Source of the DNA: Kiritimatiellia bacterium
GTDB taxonomy: Bacteria > Verrucomicrobiota > Kiritimatiellia > RFP12 > UBA1067
Direction of reading: 5' to 3'
NCBI GenBank assembly: GCA_017450695.1
Contig: JAFSTA010000057.1
Coordinates: forward strand, 1 to 32,027
Length of the DNA: 32,027 nucleotides
Positions 22,632-29,830 of the stretch are shown here, piece by piece. The position numbers were made by a program, and so were the translations under genes. The first letter of the stretch is position 1. Every line of letters begins with the position of its first letter. The notes beneath the pieces were generated by a model. The model had not been told where the DNA came from. It did not search any database and saw nothing but the letters and a program-made list of their open reading frames with translations.

Positions 22632-22660
22632 TTGCAGGGGGTGTTTGTATGTGCTATCAT
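22632..22660 (+). promoter_or_regulatory. Promoter of the acetyl-xylan-esterase-like gene
   Basis: TTGCAG (22632-22637) and TATCAT (22655-22660) are 17 bp apart, with TG one base before the -10 (TGCTATCAT). A leader of about 25 nt contains AAAGGAGG, 7 nt before the ATG at 22693. Confidence 0.65.
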
Positions 22661-22692
22661 GGACTTGTCTTTTGGTTCAAAGGAGGCTTTTG

Positions 22693-24015
22693 ATGAATAC
22701 GAAAAGTTTGTTTTCTGTCGTGTTGGCGTGTGCCGGGGTCGCGTGGGCGGAACCGGCGAACAAGGCGGCCCCGGTCGCCGACCAGCTGCCGGAGGGTATT
22801 TTGTTGCGCGGTTCCACCGACAAGGAACAGGCGTTTTACGCGCCGAACGAGCCGATCACTTTCACGATGAAGGTCGATGCCTCGAATGCGAAGGGGAAGC
22901 TCGCGAAAGGCTTCAAGATCGTCTGGACGCGGACGGGCGATGACGGCAAGACGGAGAACGGCGAAGAGGATGCCGGGAAGCCGGTCGTGGTCAAAACCTC
23001 CCTGTCGAAGCCGGGATTTGTCCGTCTGGTTGCTCACCTGAAGGGACCGGGCGGCAAGGTGTTTGGGGCGGAGCCCGTCTCCTTCAACGGCGGCGCGGGC
23101 GTCCAGCCGGAGAAACTGAAAAGCACGATGGAGCCGAAGGACTTCGATGAGTTCTGGACTGCGCAGAAGGCGAAGCTCGCCAAGGTTTCCTTTAAGAACG
23201 TGAAGCGCGAAAAGCAGGAGAGCAAGAACCCGAAGGTGGAAATCTACGCGGTTTCGATTCCTTGCGCCGGTCCGCGTCCCGTGACGGGATACATCACCAT
23301 CCCCGTCGAGGCGAAGACGACCCCGATGCGCGCCCGACTGCTGGTGGACGGATACAGCGGGAACCGCATCCAGCGCGCCCCGAAGGACGGCCCGGTGACG
23401 ATTGTCGAGCTGCATATCAACGCGCACGGGTATGAGTTGGGCAAGCCCGACGAATACTACAAGGCGTTCTATGAGTCGATCAAGTCCAACGGGAACGGTT
23501 ATGCGCTGGACACCGAGCAGAACAAGGATCGCGACAAGGCGTACTTCAACGGAATGTCGCTCCGCGTGATGCGTGCGCTGCAGTACCTGAAGTCGTTGCC
23601 CGAATGGAACAAGAAGGATCTCTGCGTGCAGGGCGGCAGCCAGGGCGGACTGCAGACGATCTGGGGCGCATCGCTGGATCCGGATGTCACGGAAGCGAAC
23701 GCGAGTGTGCCGTGGTGCTGCAACCTGGCGCGTGAACCGGAAGGCCGTATCGGAATCGGCTGGGGCGTCCACTATACGCCGGCGATTCTTTACTTTGATC
23801 CGATCTACTTGGCGAAGCGGATCAACAAGAACTGCAAGTTCACGATTCCGCGTGCGGGGTTGGGCGACTACGTTTGTCCGCCGTCCGGTGTTGCGATCCT
23901 CTACAACGTCCTGCCCTGCGCGAAAAAGATCAAGTGGGTACAGGGTTCCACGCACGGCTTCGTCCCGACCCAGCCGAATCAGCAGTTTGAGTTGAGCGAC
24001 GGCAAGTGGGAATAG
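22693..24015 (+). CDS. Exported acetyl-xylan-esterase-like hydrolase (CE7/AXE1-type)
   Basis: The 440-residue product has a signal peptide (MNTKSLFSVVLACAGVAWA). Residues about 30-135 form a beta-rich N-terminal domain (FYAPNEPITFTMKVDAS). The alpha/beta-hydrolase domain follows, with the nucleophile in GGSQGGLQT (S316), Asp in GDYVCPPS (D392) and His in GSTHGF (H421). The order and spacing, plus ARLLVDGYSGN and the DEFWTAQKAKL leader, match the acetyl-xylan esterase/cephalosporin-C deacetylase family CE7, which removes acetyl groups from xylo-oligosaccharides. AAAGGAGG before 22693 and the signal peptide fix the start; the ATG 16 codons upstream overlaps the promoter. Flanked by repeats on both sides, it appears to be monocistronic. 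Confidence 0.87.
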   Translation: MNTKSLFSVVLACAGVAWAEPANKAAPVADQLPEGILLRGSTDKEQAFYAPNEPITFTMKVDASNAKGKLAKGFKIVWTRTGDDGKTENGEEDAGKPVVVKTSLSKPGFVRLVAHLKGPGGKVFGAEPVSFNGGAGVQPEKLKSTMEPKDFDEFWTAQKAKLAKVSFKNVKREKQESKNPKVEIYAVSIPCAGPRPVTGYITIPVEAKTTPMRARLLVDGYSGNRIQRAPKDGPVTIVELHINAHGYELGKPDEYYKAFYESIKSNGNGYALDTEQNKDRDKAYFNGMSLRVMRALQYLKSLPEWNKKDLCVQGGSQGGLQTIWGASLDPDVTEANASVPWCCNLAREPEGRIGIGWGVHYTPAILYFDPIYLAKRINKNCKFTIPRAGLGDYVCPPSGVAILYNVLPCAKKIKWVQGSTHGFVPTQPNQQFELSDGKWE

Positions 24016-24024
24016 GTGAGGGCG

Positions 24025-24090
24025 GATAAGTGGCGGCTGCACCGCCTAAGTGGCCCTGCGGGCCTAAATGGGGCTGGCGCCCCTAAGTTG
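24025..24090. repeat. Three-hairpin module, copy 2
   Basis: GGCGG-CTGCA-CCGCC, GGCCC-TGC-GGGCC and GGGGC-TGGC-GCCCC are separated by TAAGT and TAAAT as in copy 1. Hairpin 2 has an extra C-G pair relative to copy 1, a paired change. It begins 10 bp after the esterase stop codon and may end that transcript. Confidence 0.9.
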
Positions 24091-24103
24091 AAGCAGCCGC
24101 GAA

Positions 24104-24193
24104 GGGGCGCTATGCGCCCCAGTTGAGAAGCGGGGAGGTGTGTCGCGTCCGTTGCGTAGCGACGGTGTTCTTGTCGTCGGCTTTCGGGGAAGT
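24104..24193. repeat. Hairpin-plus-tail module, copy 5, with 55-bp extension
   Basis: GGGGCGC-TAT-GCGCCCC (24104-24120) is followed by AGTTGAGAAGCGGGGAGG and then a 55-bp extension (24138-24192) that recurs at 31799-31853 with seven differences. The rest of the spacer, 24194-24406, holds a small GCGGG/CCCGC hairpin (24358-24373) and no gene. Confidence 0.85.
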
Positions 24194-24406
24194 GGCACCC
24201 CTGCCGCTTTGGGAAGGGGGCGCTTCGTCGTGACCACAAAAGCCTGATGCGGGACAGCGTGGCTACTCCGCCCCCAGTAGTGCTCTCGGCGTCGGAAACG
24301 GGATTAAGCTGGTTGGGCGGAGAAGTGACGGAAGTAGCGGCGTTCGTTACTGGACTGGCGGGGCAATGCCCGCTCCCAAGCGGGGGGAAGTATCAAGGAG
24401 AATGAG

Positions 24407-26227
24407 ATGTCAGGAAAGTTCGATTGGATTCAGGAAAAATCGATTTGCGACACCGTGCTTTCGGAATATGACCATATTCGAGACGCGATGTCTGCCGACA
24501 ACGTGAATTCCGCTCGGTTGCCACTCTTAACCAAATACGATATGCCGCGTGCGGCGCGCATGCTCGGTATCGATGTGGTCAAAGACAAAAAAACGGGGAA
24601 GCCTCGCATCGAATTTGACAACGATCAACAGATCGCCGTCCTATTCGATTTTGCGATGATGTTCGAGGCGGAAAAAGGCCGGGCGCTACGATATGCGTTC
24701 GTTGAGAAGTATGCGCAGTCTGCTGACGAGGCGTTACGAACGAACGTAAACTTCCTTTCGGATTACACCTACGCTTGGCTTCGCCCGTTGGATCTGAAAA
24801 CGGATTTCGGTTTTCTTTGTGAAGATCTTTTGACGAAACGGGAGGTATTCCTGGTCGATCGCAGTTTCAGTCAGAGAATCGAGCATTTTAAGGGGGTGGG
24901 ACTGTTTACCGGAATCCACCATTTCGGCGATCCAAATCTTGGATGCGTAATGACGGGAGGGGCGGCACTTCCCGTCTCTATGGATGGAATCGAACGCGCC
25001 CTTGAAGAATTACTGGCGGCGCTTCACATCGACAAGCATCTCCCACTGGAATTCGATGAAAAGGAAATGTCGCGTTTTGTCGCGGCGTCAATCAATCAGG
25101 CGTTGAGAAGCGGCGCTAGCGAATTCATCCGCTACGGGAATTCGCGGCAAGTCAATCAGGCAGGAAACGCCAAAATGGCCGAAAGCCAAATTTTGGAACC
25201 GGTTACGCTGGATGACTCGAAACCATCTCAGGAACAGTTGCGTGAAGCGTATGAACTTGCGTTTCGCCTGTGGGAGTTGCAACCTTGGGATATGCCGATC
25301 GGAGAAAACCAGCTGCTCGCGGTGGAACGTGCCGACGGACGGAAGTATGTACTTTCCGTTCTGGGAGAACACGGTGAACACCGTGCCTTGCTCGTGTACC
25401 CCAATGTCGCTTCGTATTACCGCGTGATGGATATTTCAATAGAGGATGAACTTCTGATGAGAGATGCGTTCTTCTCCATCCGGCAAATGCAGTTCTCGTT
25501 CCTGAAGGCATCGCAGTTGCTGAAAAACGAACGAGCCGCGATCAAGGCTTCCGGTGTGAAGTTCCCTCGCGGCGTCAATCCGTCGTTTCAGTCTTTCGTA
25601 CCCGGCTACGATGGGGCGGCGATGGGTGCGCACGAACTTGCGGAAGCGGTCGATGCTCTGAAGGTGTTTCTGGATTTCATGACACGGTATTCCGCCGAGG
25701 ACATCGCCATCTGTTACGAGCCGGGAGATCCCGTGAGTACGTGGCGGGAAGCTCCTGACGGAAGCTGGACTTTACGTGAGGAGGAATTTCCCGGATTCCT
25801 TCCGATGATTGTGAATCTACCCGAGGCGCTCCTCGACAAGGTAGCAGCACTCCCCTTGAAACAGGATTTTCACCTTGAGATCGGCGCGATCCCCATTCCC
25901 TGCGGAATGACGGAGTCCGGTCGGCGCAAGATGCCCCGTTACGTGATTGTCGCCAATGCCACGAAACAGGTTGCGATGGCTGTGAACATCATTGAACCTC
26001 CTGAAGGAAGGGAGTTCGACTGGACACCGGTTGCGGAATTCGCACTGAACGCGATGGTTCAGTCCGGCTATAGGCCTGGCCGTCTTGGCGTTTTAGGCGA
26101 ATCGCTCCGGGATGTGATGGGCGGACTTTGCCAGACGGTGCTGAAAGGGACTAAGTTCCTTCCGTACTCCAAATGCGATACAATACGCGATCTATTCGAA
26201 TTCACCGTCCAACGGATGGGATTCTGA
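24407..26227 (+). CDS. Large cytoplasmic protein of unknown function with DUF7309/DUF6930-like regions
   Basis: The 606-residue product has no signal peptide or membrane span. Residues 1-270 are unrecognised and mostly helical. Residues about 280-420 (AYELAFRLWELQPWDMPIGENQLLAVE, in two parts, then YVLSVLGEHGEHRALLVYP) resemble the DUF7309 type. Residues about 500-606 (MPRYVIVANATKQVAMAVNI, FALNAMVQSGYRPGRLGVLGE, LPYSKCDTIRDLFEFTV) resemble DUF6930. These names are recalled from pattern and need a profile search. Base composition is lower in GC than its neighbours. AAGGAG lies 6 nt before the ATG. It converges on dnaG with a 47-bp gap. The function is unknown; regulation of, or tolerance to, some nucleic-acid process has no support here. 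Confidence 0.7.
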   Translation: MSGKFDWIQEKSICDTVLSEYDHIRDAMSADNVNSARLPLLTKYDMPRAARMLGIDVVKDKKTGKPRIEFDNDQQIAVLFDFAMMFEAEKGRALRYAFVEKYAQSADEALRTNVNFLSDYTYAWLRPLDLKTDFGFLCEDLLTKREVFLVDRSFSQRIEHFKGVGLFTGIHHFGDPNLGCVMTGGAALPVSMDGIERALEELLAALHIDKHLPLEFDEKEMSRFVAASINQALRSGASEFIRYGNSRQVNQAGNAKMAESQILEPVTLDDSKPSQEQLREAYELAFRLWELQPWDMPIGENQLLAVERADGRKYVLSVLGEHGEHRALLVYPNVASYYRVMDISIEDELLMRDAFFSIRQMQFSFLKASQLLKNERAAIKASGVKFPRGVNPSFQSFVPGYDGAAMGAHELAEAVDALKVFLDFMTRYSAEDIAICYEPGDPVSTWREAPDGSWTLREEEFPGFLPMIVNLPEALLDKVAALPLKQDFHLEIGAIPIPCGMTESGRRKMPRYVIVANATKQVAMAVNIIEPPEGREFDWTPVAEFALNAMVQSGYRPGRLGVLGESLRDVMGGLCQTVLKGTKFLPYSKCDTIRDLFEFTVQRMGF

Positions 26228-26274
26228 TTGCCGGGGCGCGTCTCCCAATCGGGGCGGGGCGTTTTACGCAAGGG

Positions 26275-28416
26275 TTATTGGTAATCCGGTGGCAGGTCGT
26301 CGTCGGGAAGGAATTCGGGAGGTGGCTCTTCGACAGGCTGATCGTCAAACGCGGAGGCTTCGCGGGCTTCGGAGACCGGCGAGGGCGGCGTGGCGGCGGG
26401 GTATACGACGGGAGCGGACGCCGCCTGTTTCGGCGGTTGCGCGTCGGATGTTTCCGTCTCGTGCCTGCCCATCGCCACGAGTAAAATCTTTTTGATGGAT
26501 TCCCACGGTTTCGTCTGCAGGTCTTTGATGACGCAGGAGAGGCGCAACCGTTTCTCCAAGATTTCGTTCGGCGTGTTCGTGTCCAGCGGCAGTTCCCGCT
26601 GCTGCTTCTGGTAACGTTGAATCCACAGTTTGCGGATCAACTCCTTTGCCGCGTCTTCCTTGGAGAACTCCCGTGCGCTCAGCATTCTCTGCTCGTTGGC
26701 GATCAGCTTGCTGATGTACTCTTTCCACTCCTTGCCGTACCGTTCGCAGAACGTGGAGAGAAGATCTTCGCCCGTTCTGTTGGCGGTGAACAACGCTTGC
26801 GCGAAATCACGCGTCAGCGGGTGCGTAAAGAGATCGATCGGCAGATAACGTTCGACAAACGAAAGGACGTCGCTGTCGTGTTCGCACTCCGCCAGAAACT
26901 CACAGACATCCATCTCCAGCCTTGATGGCGGCGGTGGCGGTTCCGGAATATCACCGTCGCTTTCCTCCGGTTGGTCGATCTCCTCGCTTTCCGGCGGTTC
27001 GTCCGGTTCGCTTGGTTCGCGCGGGGGCGGGGTGGCAACTGACTTGCTCTCCGGCTTTTTCGTGGAGTCAAAGCGGGCGCGAGATTCCGCCTCTTTCCGT
27101 TGCGCTTCGCGCACCGCTTCCAGATCCGTCTCTAGGACGGAAATGGGGAGGTGAAGCAGGTCGGCGGTTTCCTGGAGCTGGGTGTACACGAGAATCGAGA
27201 CGGGGCATGCGGAGAGGATTTCGAGGATGGTCTTCTCGATCTCCCGTACCACGTCAATCCCGTTCGGGTCGCGTCCGCTGGCGAGTTCCGTCCTCCGTTT
27301 CGTTTCGATCAGGAAACGGACGAGGGAGACGGATTTGTTGAGCACCTCCTGAAACGGTTGCGCACCGAGGTCGCGCAGGAACGAGTCGGGATCGTGTCCG
27401 TCGGGGAGGGATGCAACGCGAACGGGCAGTCCCTCCTGCAGGAGAATCTTCCCGCATTTGTGGGCGGCCTTCTGGCCGGCGGCGTCGCCATCGAAAAGAA
27501 GGACCACGCTGTCCGCATATTTTTTCAGCAACTTCGCGTGTTCTTCGGTGAACGCCGTTCCCTCTGAGGCGATGGCAGTCTGGAAACCGCTGGCGTGACA
27601 GCGGATCACGTCGATCTGTCCCTCGCAGACGATCGCCTGGCGTCCGCTCGCGTTGACGATGTGTCGCGCGGCCTTGTCCAGACCGAAGAGAATCTGGCCC
27701 TTTACGAAGATTTCCGTCGCGGGGCTGTTCACGTACTTGGCGGGGGAGGAAGCCTTGTCCAGAATGCGCCCGCTGAACGCGACGACGCGTCCCTGACTGT
27801 CCCGGATCGGGAACATGAGGCGTCCCTTGAAGCGGTCGTAAAACCGCTTCTTGCCCTCGGATGGCGGGAGCATGACGCCCGCAGCCGCCAGTTCCTCCAT
27901 CGAGAACTTGTGGATTTTCGCCCATTTCTGGAGTGCGCCCGACTGCGTGGGCGCGTACCCGATGCCGAACTGTTCGCAGATGTCGTCCGGGAGCTTGCGG
28001 GAAGCGAGGTAGGCGCGCGCCGGTTCCGCCTCGCGCGTCTGCAACAGGCAGCGACGGTAGAACGCGGCGAGTTCCGCGTGCAGTTCGTAGAGCCGTCTGC
28101 GCTTCACCGCGTTCGGGTCGCTACGCTCGGTGATCTCCACACCCGCGCGTTCCGCCAGTTTTCGCAGGGCGTCCAAGAAAGGAATGCCTTCCATCTTTTG
28201 GACGAAGGTAAAGATGTCGCCGCTCTCACCGCATCCGAAACAGTGGTAGAACTGCTTCTGCGTGTTGATGTTGAACGAGGGCGTTTTCTCTTTGTGGAAC
28301 GGACAGCACGCCTTGACCGAAGTGCCTCTCTTCTTGAGTGTCACCCCGTATTCGCTGATCAGGTCGGCCAGATCGATGCGGGCCTTGATTTCCTCTTTCG
28401 CCTGTTCGGAGGTCAT
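26275..28416 (-). CDS. dnaG: DNA primase DnaG
   Basis: DnaG lays down RNA primers for replication together with the DnaB helicase. The 713-residue product has the CHC2 zinc finger (C38-P-F-H41 ... C59-F-G-C62), the primase core (RFKGRLMFPIRDSQGRVVAFSGR is the landmark, near 195-217) and the TOPRIM domain with E265 in CEGQIDV and D309-G-D311 in LLFDGDAAGQK. The C-terminal helicase-binding domain (about 500-650) is preceded by an unusual linker at 440-500 rich in Pro, Glu and Asp (EPSEPDEPPESEE, PEPPPPP), and a second acidic, Pro-rich tail closes the protein (FLPDDDLPPDYQ). It is longer than most DnaG (about 580-660). AAGGAG lies 8 nt before the ATG, which overlaps the tsaE stop as ATGA. Confidence 0.95.
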   Translation of the reverse strand: MTSEQAKEEIKARIDLADLISEYGVTLKKRGTSVKACCPFHKEKTPSFNINTQKQFYHCFGCGESGDIFTFVQKMEGIPFLDALRKLAERAGVEITERSDPNAVKRRRLYELHAELAAFYRRCLLQTREAEPARAYLASRKLPDDICEQFGIGYAPTQSGALQKWAKIHKFSMEELAAAGVMLPPSEGKKRFYDRFKGRLMFPIRDSQGRVVAFSGRILDKASSPAKYVNSPATEIFVKGQILFGLDKAARHIVNASGRQAIVCEGQIDVIRCHASGFQTAIASEGTAFTEEHAKLLKKYADSVVLLFDGDAAGQKAAHKCGKILLQEGLPVRVASLPDGHDPDSFLRDLGAQPFQEVLNKSVSLVRFLIETKRRTELASGRDPNGIDVVREIEKTILEILSACPVSILVYTQLQETADLLHLPISVLETDLEAVREAQRKEAESRARFDSTKKPESKSVATPPPREPSEPDEPPESEEIDQPEESDGDIPEPPPPPSRLEMDVCEFLAECEHDSDVLSFVERYLPIDLFTHPLTRDFAQALFTANRTGEDLLSTFCERYGKEWKEYISKLIANEQRMLSAREFSKEDAAKELIRKLWIQRYQKQQRELPLDTNTPNEILEKRLRLSCVIKDLQTKPWESIKKILLVAMGRHETETSDAQPPKQAASAPVVYPAATPPSPVSEAREASAFDDQPVEEPPPEFLPDDDLPPDYQ

Positions 28417-28850
28417 CGGGTCGTCTCCTTCCGTTCGATCCGGATGATTCGCGTCTCCGGTTCATCGGTCAGCGAAAAGGTGATGTGCCACGCGTTCTCC
28501 GGAATCAGGTCGCCCGCCAGTTCCGGCCATTCCACGCAGACGACCGCACCGGACTCCAGATATTCGGGATAGCCGATCGGCAGGAGGTCGTCGGGACCGG
28601 AGAGACGGTAGAGATCCGCATGGACAAGAAGGAATCGCGAGGTCCGATACTCCACGGAGAGCGTGAAGGTCGGACTGGTCATCGGGCGGCGAATGCCGAG
28701 CGCGAAGCCGAGTCCCTGCACGAAGGTTGTCTTGCCCGCTCCCAAATCGCCCTGGAGCGCCACCACGTCACCCGGCTGCAGGCGTTCGGCGAATTGCGTC
28801 GCCACTTGCCAGGTCTCTTCCACGCTGTGTACGAGATGTTCTTGGTTCAT
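28413..28850 (-). CDS. tsaE: tRNA threonylcarbamoyladenosine biosynthesis ATPase TsaE
   Basis: TsaE is the P-loop ATPase that works with TsaB and TsaD to form t6A37 on ANN-decoding tRNAs. The 145-residue product has Walker A GDLGAGKTT (34-42), the SPTFTL segment, HADLYRL and the VCVEWPE strand typical of the family. The start at 28850 is set by overlap with the preceding dehydrogenase (ATGA); the 10 extra upstream codons lie in that gene. It also overlaps dnaG by 4 nt, so three genes are translationally coupled. The partners TsaB, TsaC and TsaD are not in the window. Confidence 0.95.
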   Translation of the reverse strand: MNQEHLVHSVEETWQVATQFAERLQPGDVVALQGDLGAGKTTFVQGLGFALGIRRPMTSPTFTLSVEYRTSRFLLVHADLYRLSGPDDLLPIGYPEYLESGAVVCVEWPELAGDLIPENAWHITFSLTDEPETRIIRIERKETTR

Positions 28851-29809
28851 GGTGTCAGCCCTCTCGCTTCGGTGAGCCATCCGATCGCCTCCGCGACAAA
28901 CCGATCCATGTACCGGTCCTCAAAGGCGGAGACGTGCGGCATTCGAATGAGGCCGGGGAGATTCCGCGCCAGCGGGGAGGTTGCCGGGAGCGGTTCTTCC
29001 GCGAAGACATCCAGGCAGGCTCCCTTGATTGTGCGAGTCTCCAACGCATGGGCGAGGCTGCGCTCGTCGATGCAGTTGCCGCGCCCGATGTTATAGACGA
29101 CCGCGCGAGGCGGCAGCTTCGCGAGTTCTGTCGCGCCGATCAGGTTGTCCGTGCCTGTGTCGTTCGGCAGGATCAGAATCAGGTGGTCCGCTTCGGGCAG
29201 AACCTCGTGCAGTTGCCCGATGGGCAGCACGCGGTCCGCGCTGTCGCAGCAGGGCGGCAGTTTCGCCCGTTCGGGATGACGGCAGAATCCCGTGATTCGA
29301 ATCTCGAAGGGCTTGAGGGCACGAATGACCCACTGCGCGATCTGTCCGACGCCGATCAGCACGGCGTGTGTACGGCGGATCGAAACCGGCTCCGCCATTT
29401 CCAGGCGCGGCCACAACTCGCCCCTGCACTGGCGTTCCACCGCGTCGAAAATTCCGCGCTGGAATCCCAGCATCATCCCCAGCAAGGTTTCGGACATGAA
29501 CTCGCCGTGGAACCGGCCGTGGTGGACGAGGATCCGGGACGGCATCTGTTCCGGGAAAAAGTCGTGTCCCGCGGCGGGGGTGGCGAGGTAACGGAGCTGT
29601 GGCGCCAGGTCGTTCCATTCCGTCTCCCAACGCCAGGTGAAGGCCGTCTCCGCCGTGCGCAACGCGGCGAGGAATCTGTCAAGCCCGTCGTTTTCGTGGC
29701 ACCAGACAATCTCGTCGCGCGGGAACGCCGTCTGCAACTGGCGCAGGTGGCGTTCCCGAAAGCGGAAGCACGGTACCGTGTGGTCTTGCAATATGACGAA
29801 TCTGGACAT
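28847..29809 (-). CDS. D-isomer-specific 2-hydroxyacid dehydrogenase
   Basis: The 320-residue product has the nucleotide-binding motif LIGVGQIAQWV (about 151-161, with Ala in place of the third Gly), and the catalytic residues R243 in NIGRGNCID, E272 in DVFAEEP and H292 in MPHVSAF. It belongs to the glyoxylate/hydroxypyruvate reductase or phosphoglycerate-dehydrogenase-like group; the short N-terminal domain and the lack of an ACT domain argue against SerA. It reduces a 2-oxoacid with NAD(P)H in the cytoplasm. It starts 21 bp after the FAD oxidoreductase and overlaps tsaE by 4 nt. A GAGG lies 8 nt before the ATG. The substrate is not predictable from sequence. Confidence 0.9.
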   Translation of the reverse strand: MSRFVILQDHTVPCFRFRERHLRQLQTAFPRDEIVWCHENDGLDRFLAALRTAETAFTWRWETEWNDLAPQLRYLATPAAGHDFFPEQMPSRILVHHGRFHGEFMSETLLGMMLGFQRGIFDAVERQCRGELWPRLEMAEPVSIRRTHAVLIGVGQIAQWVIRALKPFEIRITGFCRHPERAKLPPCCDSADRVLPIGQLHEVLPEADHLILILPNDTGTDNLIGATELAKLPPRAVVYNIGRGNCIDERSLAHALETRTIKGACLDVFAEEPLPATSPLARNLPGLIRMPHVSAFEDRYMDRFVAEAIGWLTEARGLTP

Positions 29810-29830
29810 GCTTGAAACCTCGCGTTCGGT

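Noticed and set aside
22657-24042. 461-codon minus-strand ORF opposite the esterase gene
   Set aside because: The plus strand has promoter, AAAGGAGG, signal peptide and catalytic triad. The minus frame is an Arg/Leu-rich shadow.
24407-26227. Defence-island member
   Set aside because: Proximity to repeats and lower GC are the only hints; no nuclease, ATPase or toxin motif was seen.
26228-26274. Intrinsic terminator between the convergent unknown gene and dnaG
   Set aside because: A CCC/GGG pairing followed by TTTT is present, but the stem is only about four base pairs with a mismatch.
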